Below, piece after piece: positions 12,201 to 22,809 of a DNA stretch of 64,000 nt. The notes under the pieces are model-generated. The model searched no databases and was not told where the DNA came from. It saw nothing but the letters and a program-made list of their open reading frames with translations. Position numbers and translations under genes: made by a program. Source of the DNA: Ciona intestinalis (Eukaryota; Chordata; Ascidiacea; Phlebobranchia; Cionidae). The stretch is taken from the NCBI RefSeq assembly GCF_000224145.3, contig NW_004190506.2:814407-878406 (forward strand), read 5' to 3'. The first letter of the stretch is position 1. Each line of letters begins with the position of its first letter.

Positions 12201-15200
12201 GTTTTCAGCCCAGAACAGGTGCAAGCGTTGCCCATCTTGGCAGCTACCATTTTAATTGGCTGAGAAAAGTTTATGATTTTTCTTGATAAGAAATAAGTTA
12301 GCCAGTAGCTTATGCGGTCTATTGTTGTACCGATGTGACACGGTTCTTGTGGGCTAAAGCTAAACTATTAGCGGAAGTAAAGGCAGTTTCATAGTGTGCT
12401 CCTTCAATAATACAAGACTTGCTTAAAAACAGGCAATTGTAGGACTTCCACAAAGGCTAGGTAATAGATTCTTTGTCACATAGCTGGCAGGACAAGCCGT
12501 TTTCGTATTAGCGAGGGCACGTTTGGCATATTAACATTACGTGCTTTGAATTGCTTAGTTATGAGGTGATACCAGTCTTGCATATTCAGCACAAAATATG
12601 CCTCACGGTAATTCAGTCGTGGCCACGTCATCACCGCGTAAAGATGATATTACGTCCAGGGTCAGACTCAGAAAGAAGGTTGGTCATGTAAGTGTAATCG
12701 TAAAGTCGCCTATTGCTCAAGCAATGTACCGCCATCTAAGATTTAATGAAATCTGCTTATGTCGTTCTCGGCTTAAAACCAAAGAAGAAATGTCATTCGT
12801 GACGACCGGGACGTTGACTTGCGTCGTGCGCGTTGGATTATTTCATATTATCGTGTTGCTATACAACACCAAATAAGCAGTTTCTTCAACATTATGTAAC
12901 CCTTTACCCTTTTACAGCGTCCGTCGATCATACAACGGCCCCAGAGTATGATGTTAAACAGGCCATCACAATACTCAGGTACGTAACACAACTGAATTAG
13001 AAAAGCAACTTTATCTACATATATAACCCACGCGTTCTTAAATTAACGTCATATATACATCTACAGTTGGGAACCCACCGACAGCAAACTATGCCCAACA
13101 ACCAGGCCGGAGTCGACCTATTTCGGTAAGTCGCAAATGACATCACCTTAATCATAAGAGAAACAAGGTCACCATCTATTGTGTTACAGACTATTGGAGG
13201 ACCTCACTCACGCAGAAACACAGGTTCAAACTCGTCCGATCTTACCGTACCAAAGGACCGCAGTGGTAGCAACAGGTAATTGGTCAATCATTTTAATTGT
13301 GATAAACAACAAACTAAACTGTGTTCGTTGTAGATCGAGTTACTACGATGACGACGAAGGCAGCCGGACGCCTCCCAATGTATCATACATGAACAAGTAA
13401 GTCTGGCTTTTTAAATTATAACTAAAATGCCAAAACAACCATAACACAACAAAAAATAGCACCAATTAAAACGATAATATGACACAAAACAACAACAATA
13501 ATGCCCCCAAAAAGACAGAAACACACAAAAAATGACTACTACTCACAAAAACGACAATAACACATGGGAAAAACGACAATAACACGTCATAAAAACTCTG
13601 GAATTGGAAACAGTTGCCTGCTGTACCAACAATTCACATCAGAAACCTACAAGTAGTATTTAAATGTTTTCGTAATGTGACGTCAGTAAGCGTCAATCGG
13701 TTAAAGCAACAACAGCATTAAAAATATACAATGATATTATGTGTGACTAAAACTGCAGTAACTCATGACCAAGTTATGTCATGTTCACTGTGAAAAACTA
13801 CACAGTGTAGCTTGTGTAATGCAACCAGATGTAGTGTTTTAAATAACGTTTTGTTTCCGCAGCATGAAAGACGTTATTTCTGCCTCTTTTGAATCCCTTG
13901 ACGAAGGTAAGTACGTCATATAGTTTGCTACGCATTATGCAGTGTATAAATAAACATAAATATATATATAACAGTATTAGAATAGTTTGGTGCCCGACAC
14001 TAAATAAATATAGATTTCTAGTCACCTAATTTGTGCATTCGGTTTATATAGCTGCATTGGACATTGCTGAACTCGAAAAGGATCCGGATCTAGCCCTTAA
14101 AACGGCTGAGCCCGAGGCATGGAGTGTAAAGGCGGACAGGAAAACCTTGAAAAAGATGTCAAAGAAAGATGTGAAACGACAAGATAATATATTCGGTTAG
14201 GAGCTACGTTTATGTACCGTAGAGTAAGATAGGACACCTTTAGCACATATCCAAATATCATTTTATACAATTAACAACGGTCTATGGAAGTCGTGAGGAT
14301 ACGGTTTTATAATTCTTTGAAAGTTGCTTGTTTACTACCAAATGGGACGAGAAAATGGAATGATGGTGTTTCATCTTCCCACACTCCATAGTCTCTATAC
14401 TGTATCTTGTATACGCTATATCAGTAGTGACCTCTGACCACCTAAACGTATAAATAGCACCTGGGTGAATTTCCGCAGAAATTATGGGTTGGAAATCCAC
14501 GAATCGAATGTTTGTTTCCCGTTTATTTCCAAACCAATGTAGCGACCTGCAGTAAACAATCTATACGATAGATTTACTCAATATACTATATGTACAGTAG
14601 GGTGGGAAATATATGTCAATCTTTCATTCTATTTTCTCGTCCCATTTGGTAGTAAACAAAGAACATTTAAAGAATTGTAAAACCGTGTCCTCACGAATCC
14701 CATAGACTGTTGGTAATTGTTTAAAACACGATTAGAATATTTGGATATTATGTGCTAAAGGTGTCCAACCATGCTATATGTATAATGTATGGCATAATAC
14801 ATGCGGCTCAATTGCAGCATTTTCAATTGTTTTTCCTACCCGAGTTTATCCTCACGCCCACAGACAGTAAAATAAACAAACACTCCCGGTTTTACAGAGT
14901 TCATTCAGACGGAGAGGAATTACCTCACGACTTTAAAGATAATGCAAAAGATATTCGCCAGGGGTTTGGTCAAAGAAGCACACATCGACCCAGAAGTTGT
15001 GGAAAAATTGTTTCCCTCAATTGACGAGCATGTAGATTACGTGGCGAACTTCGTAGCGAAATTGAGCGACCGTCAAGTCGAGGGAAAGGTGTGTATATAG
15101 TTGAATAAGGGGGTCTGGTTATGGGAGAAATTACTGTCGAAATACTACGAATAAAATAAACATCCATTTTTAAAAAATGTTAGTTAAAAAATAATGTAAT

Positions 15201-18200
15201 TATTATGGCACAATATTTGCTTCAATATTTATTGTTTTTGTTGCTAAAGTTTGTTAGCAAGAAATTTCGATGCTGCATATCTGATGGTTTGCATTTACAC
15301 TTGCTGCTTTGTTGTAAATAAGACAAACTAAAGACGTTTCTTAGAAATATTGACAATTCTATTCAATAAGATGTAGACATTGAAAATAAGGACAAATCTT
15401 AGAATTAAATACGGTGTGGTATGCCCACGGTTGTAGAAGTTGCCGCACTTATACCACGTTGCCTATAAAAACCAGAATACCACAATAGTTGTTTTGAAAT
15501 AGAATGCACAATGTATCATAGCTACTAAAATACGAGTTAGAGTTAGCTATACTTGCATAAAGCTTGCATACCATTTGTTTGGTTGGTATTTCCTAATTAC
15601 TTTGATGGTTTGGTACTTGTTGTTATATACGCTATATAAACGTTGCTAACTTTATAAAGCATTGATATGGTTAATCTAAGTAATAATACATTGCCTTTAC
15701 TTTAGGTTGTGGACGGTATAGGCGATATATGCGTGGCCCAATGGTCGGGCACGAGCGGTAACAATATGAAACGAGTGTTCGGTGATTTCTGTTGCAAGCA
15801 AAACGAGATTGTGGCAACTCATAAGGAACTTTATAAAACAGATAAAAAGTTCAGCACGTTTATCAAGGTATGTATTGTGTAGAGTTCATTTCATTGTAAA
15901 GGGCAATTGCAAAGTGTTTTGTATGAAATTTCCAAGAAATAATTGCCTATTTTTCCTGAACTATTTTTGGCCTATGGACGCAATGTTTGTTTATAAACTG
16001 CTACAGTGGGTATTGCAGCCTTGACAACTAGCACACATACGCGTGTTTGGAAACTATTCACTCCCTTGGGTTTGCCGTTGTTATTTTCAACGGAATTTTA
16101 CCGAAACTTTATCAGGCTTGGCGAGTGACAACCGAATGTATCGCTAACTTTTCAATCGTTGCAGAAATGTGATAAGAACCCACTGACACGTAGACAGGGA
16201 ATTCCCGAGTGCGCGTTACTCGTCACTCAGCGTGTTACGAAGTATCCGATCATGCTGCAGACGCTTTTGGAAAATTCAAATAAAAAAGGTAGGAATGCAT
16301 GTTAGTTCGTTATAAATACGTTACTTTGTTTGTTACTGCGCGTTACCCGCAAAAGGTAGATCTTTTTTAGAGCTTTAAAGTTGAACGTAGGTTAATGTTG
16401 TTGTTCGATGATGAAAGCAATCCTTGCGCTCATAGTATTACGTCACAACGTCGTTTAGATGTATTACGTAATGTGGAGACAGTTAGGGGAATTTCTGAGA
16501 ACACATTTTTGCAATAACGTAATTTTTTACTTGTTTTAGTAATGATCAGCCTATTTAAAACAGTAAATTAAAGGAAATTAAGCAGTTAAACGCCGACACA
16601 ATGTTACATTTTATTGTTTTTTTTTATGTTAAATTACTTTCTTTTATGTTAAAACACATTTTTTAGCAAAGTATTTCATATTTCTGCATAGTAGTTTTCA
16701 CAAATTTCATACATCAATCAAAAATGTTTTCCACACCAGACAAATAGACTTACATTTATAATTATTAATGGGTTTTAATTTGTGGTTTTATCCACGCAGA
16801 CCACACAGAGGATTACGCTGAGTTGGAGCGAGCGCTTGATTTATCACGGGAGATCGCCAAGGATGTAGATGAGCAAGTACAAGCTCATGAGCGTGAGCAA
16901 CTGTTGTATGAAATCTATGAAAAAACTGATACAAAAACTACAACCGCTTTCAAAGGTGAGAATAAAAAATAAAATATTAGTATTTGGCTTGGTAGTAAAT
17001 TACTTATACCCCATTAGAAAAAGTAACCAAAAATTGTTTGAAAGTTTCTGACTTTTTAAATGAAAATTAAATATTTTTTGTTTTGGATAACATCAGCCTT
17101 ACTGTTTTGGGTTACATTATTTTATCCTGTATTTTATTGCAGAAGGACGCAAATTTGCAAGAAAAGACTTGTTGAAAAGAAACCGCAAACTTTTGTACAG
17201 TTCCAACGCAGTGCAGTGGAAAATATCGAATTCAAAGAAGTTTACAGGTAAGGTTTTTTCTGGTATTTATAAAGCTTATATAGGAAGTACGGGTAATTAT
17301 TTCTAACTTTGTTATCCTCTACAGAAACTTTCTTCTTATTGTTGTCCGACTGTTTTGTTTTACTGCAAGAAAATAATGGAAAATATACATTTCCTTCTGG
17401 ACAGGTAGGAATGCGTTTAATTGTGTTTACTGTTTATTAATTCAATTAAATGCATTAAGGATTAAATCACAACTTTAGAAATATATTTTAGATTAAAATT
17501 ATTGTTAGTGCTTCCTAAACTCCGACATTGTGTGTGACTTTAAAAGTTAGTTAAAATATTGAGCAGACAAAGCTTTGCTATTTATTTACACGTAATATTT
17601 GCACTGAACAAGGAAAAAAGTTAAAAAAGCTAAAAATCGAGTATAAATCTTGTAAAAGTGAAATCCATCTTAGTTTATTTTTTTTGTGTTTATGTAAAAT
17701 AGTTAAAAAGAATGCTGAAAACCGTGTAAAATTTGGAAAATATTAAATATATTTGTTCATACAGCCTGCAGCAGTTCCCTTAATGAGATTGATTGTTCGA
17801 GAAGTAGCAAATGATGAGAAAGGTTTATATCTCATCAGTACAGCCAACTCACAGATGTACGAATTAAAAGTGGATAAAGCTGATGATTGTAAAACCATCA
17901 TGCAAGTTGTGAGGTCTGCTGTGGGAAACTGCACAGAAGAGGGTAAGACACTGGTCAAGTGTGATTTGAAAGCGTTTAAGAAAAAAGAGAACTTTTTTCT
18001 GTCGTGATGTTTTAAAATTTGTTATCATAATTTTAGTAAAAATTTAAGGCAGATTTTGTGAAATTCAAATTATTGCTCTATTTGTAAAAAAATCAGTAAA
18101 ACTTTTATATGAATTTTTTCTCCCAAAATTTTACGCTAAATTTTATTCCTAGATGAAGGAATCCCCTCTGAAGACGAAGAGGAGCGAAAGCTTCAGGAGC

Positions 18201-21200
18201 AAAAGTTGGATAAAGCTCGTCGGATGATCGATTTACTCGAGCAAAAAGATGACGCGATAAATCGACTTCTTAAACAGAAGATGGAAGTTTTCCGATCGTT
18301 AGCTGAATCTGTTGAACGGGGAACAGCAATTTGTAAGTTTTGACAAATAATTTTTATTTTATTTGATAAATATTAATATTTTAATTTATTTTAATTAATA
18401 TATTTATTTGTCTGACCAAAATTGTTTAAATCGAAGTTGTTTTTTCAAATTCAAGTAATTTTTTTCTATTTACATGTATGCTTCTATTTTCAATTATACT
18501 TTATTGTTTTGAGCAGTTTTTCTTTAAAATGTATATTTCTGTCATTTAAAATATAATCATTTTTTACCCCCTCCTTCCAACAGCACACATGAGTTTCAAC
18601 TACCCAACTTATTTCCTTTCCACCGAAGATGAATCAAGCAACAACAACAAGTTAACATTACCACCGGGTACCCCAGTTCTGCTGAAAGCTATTGAGCAAG
18701 GTAAGCTATCTTCAACCTTGTAATTTATTGTAAACATTTCTATTTTGTAGATATTATTTGTAAAACATTTCCAAAAACAATTATTTATTTTATTCTTTTT
18801 TAAATTTGGGTTTACTTTTTCCCATATTTTAAAAATTCTGCAATAACAAATTCTAAAGATTCCTAAATAAATAAATTTTAAACCCAACCTTCCCACAGTA
18901 AGAAAAATGTCGCATGCATTCTGCGGATCAGGTGGTTTGTCCCGCCAACCCTCCAGTGTAGGTGAACATGAAAGTGGATCACGATCACCATCGATCTTAC
19001 CTAAACGTTCCGATACATTTGGTGGATTCGATAACGGAAAGGAACCTTCTTCTCCTAGAGGTGAGCAAACTATTACATTTTAAACTTTTTTAATGATTTT
19101 TGATTTACTGTTTTTTTTTGTTTACAAGTCAGATTTTATCATTTTTTTGTTATAATATTTTTTACTTTATTTTCAAGAAAAGTATAAAATTAAACACTTT
19201 AATTTCCGGCACCAGGCAAATGGATGAACAATTCACAAAGCGAGGGAAAACTTATTGAGCAAAACAGTCAAACCACTATGACATCAGAATCAAAACGTGA
19301 TTCTGGATTGGTTGATTCTGACGTCCTCGTTCGAAGAGTTGATTCTCAGGGAAGCATCCACAAGGAGGCATGGGTGAGTCAACTAAGTCAACAATACTTA
19401 GCTAACAGAATACTTAGCTGTTTAAAAAAAATGGAAAAGTTTCTCATTGGTAAAAAGCTGTTATTAAAATGTTAAAAAAATTAGAAAAGTTAAGTCAACA
19501 TTTTTTTAGTGTTTAAACATGTTGTTCTTAAATGTTATTGGAAAAAGTGTTCGTTCTAAAACAATTCTTGGCCGGAAATAAAACCTCACTTGATATAAAC
19601 AATAATTCTAACAAATGATAAAACTCCTTTAAATTCTATTTTCTATTTTTAAAACATCTTAAACTTTTGTATGTTGAGAAAAAAAAATTATACAAATATT
19701 AAAGAAAATTTCCCATCTTTCAGGGAATAAACGAACCATCGGGAAGTCCCACTCCATCTCCCACCGCATCCACAAGTGGTGACTCTTACATTCCTCCAAC
19801 ATCGGATCAAATCCTCACCATCACCAACCTCAGTCATCTACTACATTCATACATGTCTATATCTACACAACAGGACACACACATGGAAAAGTAAGTCAAA
19901 TACATCTGTTATTAGTTTATTAGGTCTAAGGCTCTAAGCTGTGTAAAAAATAAGTGGAAAATTTAAATTTATCATAAAGTGACTTTTTTTATGCTGTTAA
20001 GCTGTAATTCTTGTTTTGTATAAACTCTCGTTTGTGCAATAAACAGTTGCTATTAATCTATTTCTTAGCAATTACTAAACAAAAGTGTTTCTTCAAAATA
20101 AACTTAAAATTTGTTGATTTGTTGCAGACTACAACAGCAGTTGCTCCTCGTTCAAGATAAAAACTCCAAGAAACGAGGAGGAAATTTACAGGAGGTTGAA
20201 TTAAAGAGAAATCATATTAAACAACAAGAACAACTTGATGATCTTAGAAAACAACAGGTATAACATTTAGTTTGGTTTGAATTTAATATATTTAAGAAAT
20301 TTTGTTATAAAAAAAAAAAAATTAAAATTAATTCCGTGATTTAGTTTCCACCAAAAAAAGTTTTAGGATTTTTTGTTGTTTTTTTATCTGTGAATTTATT
20401 TTTCAGCATCAATTAAAAATTGAGCGTGAGCAATGGCATCGAACGAACGAAAGATTCCAGAAGTCAATGGCTGCTGAGAAACAAGAACTTGAGGCTGAAA
20501 AAGCGAAGATACATCAAGAAAAGTTGGAGAATGAGAGACAGAGAGATGAAATTCATCGAGCGAAGGAGGATTATCAACGAGAGATGGCTCGTCTCCGTGA
20601 TCTTCAGCGAAGATCCCATTATGATATTCATATTTCTTCCTCCACATCCTCCCTACCAACATCCACTGTCAATCGGAACAATAGCAATAATGGAGCGGAT
20701 GTCACAGATCTTCGTCTTTCTTCCGGAGACGGGAAGACTCTTTCCTCCAGCAAGTCTCACTCAAGTCTCCACTCCTCCTCGGATGTTGGGACGAAAGGTC
20801 CTCCCTCACCCACGTACGCTTCTGCAGCAGATTATCCCAGGACCTTCCCGGGATCAAAACGAGACTCCGGGAGCGCTTCTGCACCATCCACCTCCCAACT
20901 TCCTCTTCATCTTCAGTATAGCGCAACAAACCAGTTATCAGCATTGCAGGTAAATAACAAAAAATACTTTTTGCTAAGTTTTATAAACTTTTTTGCCCAA
21001 ACTAAAAACACTGTTTTAGAAAAACGACTTTTTCTTTTCCTGAAAACTTTTTTGGAATTACTTAAGCTTGTTTCTCATCAATGTCATTTCCAGGCCCCAA
21101 GACATCAAGAGTTTCCTTCCAAGTTATCCAAACTTGCTTCGAGCACGAAAGGTAAACCAATGACTTCTGGTGAAAGCAAATCTGGTTTAATGCACCAGAT

Positions 21201-21827
21201 GATACCAAGCAAATTGACCAAGCTCGCCTCAGGTCAATCGGGCCAACATGTGTCCAGTAAGAGGCTACATATTGTATAGAAGTAAGTTAGCATCAAGAAA
21301 TAAATGAACGTGGGCAGAGTAGCACGATGTTGCCCACGATGAAGCTTGCATGACTTGCATCTACCTGTCAATCAAACAAAACTTTGAACTTCATATGACA
21401 GCTTGTGTTCATACTCCCATACATCATATGTTTTCATAAATATCTTCCATCTGATAAGTATTCCCAAATCTTAATAATAAATTTCATATTGAATATTCTT
21501 TTTAACAAACATTCGCTCTTACGTTTTATTTTCATGAATTTTTTACACATCATGTAAAAACTACATGTTACATCTTACAAGCATGTTCTTCCCAAATCCA
21601 CAAAAGCTTCTTCTTAAAGTCCCCCTTACTTCACAGCAACAAACTCCAGCAAGCTCCGGACCTCTCAGACGAAGAAGTCGGATCACGGGAGCAGCCTTCA
21701 AGTCCCTAGCAGGTCCTCCAACAATCGCTCTCCTTCTCCAATCTTCAAAAACTTTTTATCGAAAGAGAAAACGAGCGCAGGGGATTCAAAACGCAACTCA
21801 CAGAGCAACTCCGAACTTTACTTATGA
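299..21827 (+). CDS. arhgef18: Rho guanine nucleotide exchange factor, Lbc family (ARHGEF18-like), DH-PH-coiled coil
   Basis: Activates Rho by GDP/GTP exchange, presumably on actomyosin and junctions as in the family. Exons: 299-1316, 9541-9602, 12918-12978, 13067-13125, 13190-13275, 13334-13396, 13863-13906, 14052-14195, 14898-15088, 15706-15867, 16165-16288, 16800-16955, 17143-17247, 17325-17404, 17765-17942, 18153-18332, 18584-18700, 18899-19060, 19216-19373, 19724-19890, 20128-20257, 20407-20949, 21094-21256, 21637-21827. All phases close, giving about 1,447 aa. The order is a basic Ser-rich N-terminus (1-340), a linker, a DH domain (about 505-720) opening with EAWSV...KRQDNIFEFIQTERNYL and containing LLVTQRVTKYPIML, a PH domain (about 735-850), a short helix, a Ser/Pro linker, a long Glu/Lys/Gln coiled coil (about 1050-1160) and a Ser-rich tail. 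SATNQ followed by PSKLSKLASSTKG near the end resembles the vertebrate ARHGEF18 tail as remembered, and no C1 zinc finger is seen. ARHGEF2, ARHGEF28 and AKAP13 are the alternatives; assignment to the Lbc family is firm, to ARHGEF18 likely. Confidence 0.9.
1948..2136. mobile_element. MITE-like element family A, copy 1
   Basis: Begins GTAGGATTGGG and ends GTGTCCC..CTCCACACTACT, with the shared interior CATTCTATTTTCTCG, CCATTTGG.AGTAAA and ATTATGTGCTAAAGGTGTCC. Non-coding; in ARHGEF18 intron 1. Confidence 0.65.
4409..4582. mobile_element. MITE-like element family A, copy 2
   Basis: The left end TATAGTGGGATAAGAGGGGA is matched, inverted, by the right end CTCCCCCCACCCTACTATAG, giving terminal inverted repeats of about 25 bp. 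The interior shares GTCGTGAAAATACG and TTAATTCTTTGAATGTT with the other copies. Confidence 0.7.
8427..8583. mobile_element. MITE-like element family A, copy 3
   Basis: The left end TAGGGTGGGGGGAGACGGGA is mirrored by the right end TCCCATCTCCCCCCCCCCC, and GGTCTATGGAAGTCG lies in the interior. The poly-C run at the right end may have been extended by slippage. Confidence 0.7.
10710..10865 (+). CDS. arhgef18: alternative first coding exon A of the ARHGEF18-like gene
   Basis: An ATG opens 52 codons (MEEKKQQRRSTHH..., ending IRRRKGQ) that stop exactly at a GTAAGC donor in phase 0, so the exon can join the common exon at 12918 without a frame change. A pyrimidine-rich CAG precedes it by about 30 bp (10679-10680), which could be a cis or a spliced-leader acceptor. 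The encoded segment is short and strongly basic at its end, replacing the 340-residue N-terminus of the long form. Supported by frame and splice sites only. Confidence 0.6.
12598..12687 (+). CDS. arhgef18: alternative first coding exon B of the ARHGEF18-like gene
   Basis: An ATG opens 30 codons (MPHGNSVVATSSPRKDD..., ending RKKVGH) that end at a GTAAGT donor in phase 0, compatible with the common exon at 12918. A TTCAG lies just upstream of the ATG, a possible spliced-leader acceptor. Like exon A, it would give a protein without the Ser-rich N-terminus but with intact DH, PH and coiled coil. Confidence 0.6.
13430..13600. repeat. A/C-rich low-complexity tract in intron
   Basis: The intron after the 13334-13396 exon carries imperfect repeats of ACAAAAAACGACAATAACAC type; AAAACGACAATAACAC occurs twice within about 30 bp. 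Simple-sequence expansion is the plain explanation. Confidence 0.6.
14218..14391. mobile_element. MITE-like element family A, copy 4
   Basis: Starts AGAGTAAGATAGGACACC and ends TCTTCCCACACTCCATAG, with the interior GGTCTATGGAAGTCG and AATTCTTTGAAAGTTG. It lies 200 bp from an oppositely oriented copy. Confidence 0.7.
14595..14778. mobile_element. MITE-like element family A, copy 5 (inverted relative to copy 4)
   Basis: Starts CAGTAGGGTGGGAAATAT and ends TGCTAAAGGTGTCCAACC. The interior TCTATTTTCTCGTCCCATTT is the reverse complement of copy 4 sequence. The pair sits inside the intron just before a DH-domain exon. Confidence 0.7.
21094..21827 (+). other. alternative 3' coding end of the ARHGEF18-like gene
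   Basis: If the GTAAGA donor at 21257 is used, the frame joins 21637 and ends at the TGA at 21825-21827 with a Ser/Lys-rich tail (...RSPSPIFKNFLSKEK...SNSELYL). If it is not used, the exon runs on for a few codons (KRLHIV) to a TAG at 21279. Two other phase-compatible donors (21152 and 21234) lie inside the exon. The spliced version is preferred because the downstream exon keeps the low-complexity phospho-site-like composition of the tail. Confidence 0.65.
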
Positions 21828-22807
21828 TACCACGAGCTACAATATTGACCTTTGCGTGGTTTGAACCCCACGTATGATTTGAGCACTTACTTAATTCAAT
21901 GTAAACGCAGCATAATGTCCCGACTTCGATCAATTAGATTTCTTCTCGCTTGGAAATCAAAAGAATTTCTTTTTTCCTTTTTTACCATGCCCATCATTTT
22001 CTTTTAGCTCAGTGTGGTTTTAAAAGAACATCTCGCTTTTTACAATCATTAGCTTGGACTATGTTTAATGTATCCTGATTACAACATTATGCACTGCAGT
22101 TGATTAGAAAACTTAGACGATCCAAATAAACATTACCACCACCATTATTATTGGGAGTAAACGAGTTCGTCGTTTTGCACGCACCGCTTACAGCTATCTC
22201 TTGCAATACTTTTTTAACTTATTTTCACCGAGCTGTCGTGTTTTTGCTGTCGTCTTATACTTCGACGTACGAGAGCTTTTTTCGCATACTGTCCAGAATC
22301 ATACAATATAATGATGCTAGTGAAATGAATGCGTTTTCTTTGGATAAGTTTAGAAAAACAGGCACAGCTAAAGTACGCTTACAAGTTCAATGCAAAACCA
22401 TAGACAGTAGTATAAGACAGTTCAAGAAATACTAGATGTCTTTCAAGGCTCTTGTAGAAGAAAGTAATGGGAAATCCAAACTAAAGTATTTGTATCATAC
22501 AATAATTTTTATGTTCTAATGATAACGTGTATTAGGGGAATGATGTATGTTCAATCCAACATTGCTAGAATTTGTCCCCAGTATTTTAATATACAAGAAT
22601 GAAATACGATTTCTATGGTGTTATAACGCGGGAAAACTAGGGGATTCACCTAAATAAAATAATATCCAATGCTTACTGTTTAAATACTTACGTGTTATAT
22701 GTCTTGCTAAAATTACTATTCAAGGCACGTTATTCCTAGTGGTGTTTTCCCTGATATTTCCTACCCTCGTTTCAGCTTCTGTTATTCCATAAGACCTATA
22801 TGTGCAG
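21828..22807. other. 3' UTR and intergenic space between ARHGEF18 and POLE2
   Basis: Holds the presumed 3' UTR to about 22150, then POLE2 upstream sequence. A 94-codon frame at 22151-22435 lacks an ATG near its start and has no recognisable feature; it is not called as a gene. Confidence 0.5.
22125..22130 (+). terminator. polyadenylation signal AATAAA, ARHGEF18-like gene
   Basis: Canonical hexamer about 300 bp after the TGA, followed by a T-rich stretch. Earlier AATAAA matches in the intron near 21297 and 21477 could serve the form ending at 21279. Confidence 0.5.
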
Positions 22808-22809
22808 AC

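Larger units (their letters stand above)
9603..12917 (+). other. alternative-promoter region of the ARHGEF18-like gene
   Basis: Apart from the two alternative first exons at 10710-10865 and 12598-12687, this stretch contains no supportable coding sequence. It is CpG-rich and includes TGACGTCA sites at 10167 and 10526. Short ORFs such as 9603-9803 read straight through the splice donor of the 9541-9602 exon and are not genes. Confidence 0.4.
5114..13685. promoter_or_regulatory. cluster of seven perfect TGACGTCA (CRE/ATF-type) palindromes
   Basis: Exact 8-bp matches start at 5114, 7626, 7802, 9101, 10167, 10526 and 13678. TGACGTCA is the established binding site of CREB/ATF basic-leucine-zipper factors. 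Many half sites (ACGTCA, TGACGT) lie between them. I found no further perfect match in the remaining 50 kb by eye. Two copies flank the alternative first exon at 10710, within 550 bp upstream. Regulatory function is inferred from the clustering only. Confidence 0.5.

Noticed and set aside
22151..22435. 94-codon frame between RhoGEF and POLE2
   Set aside because: Begins at a non-ATG codon, no recognised motif, no acceptor or donor consistent with either neighbour.
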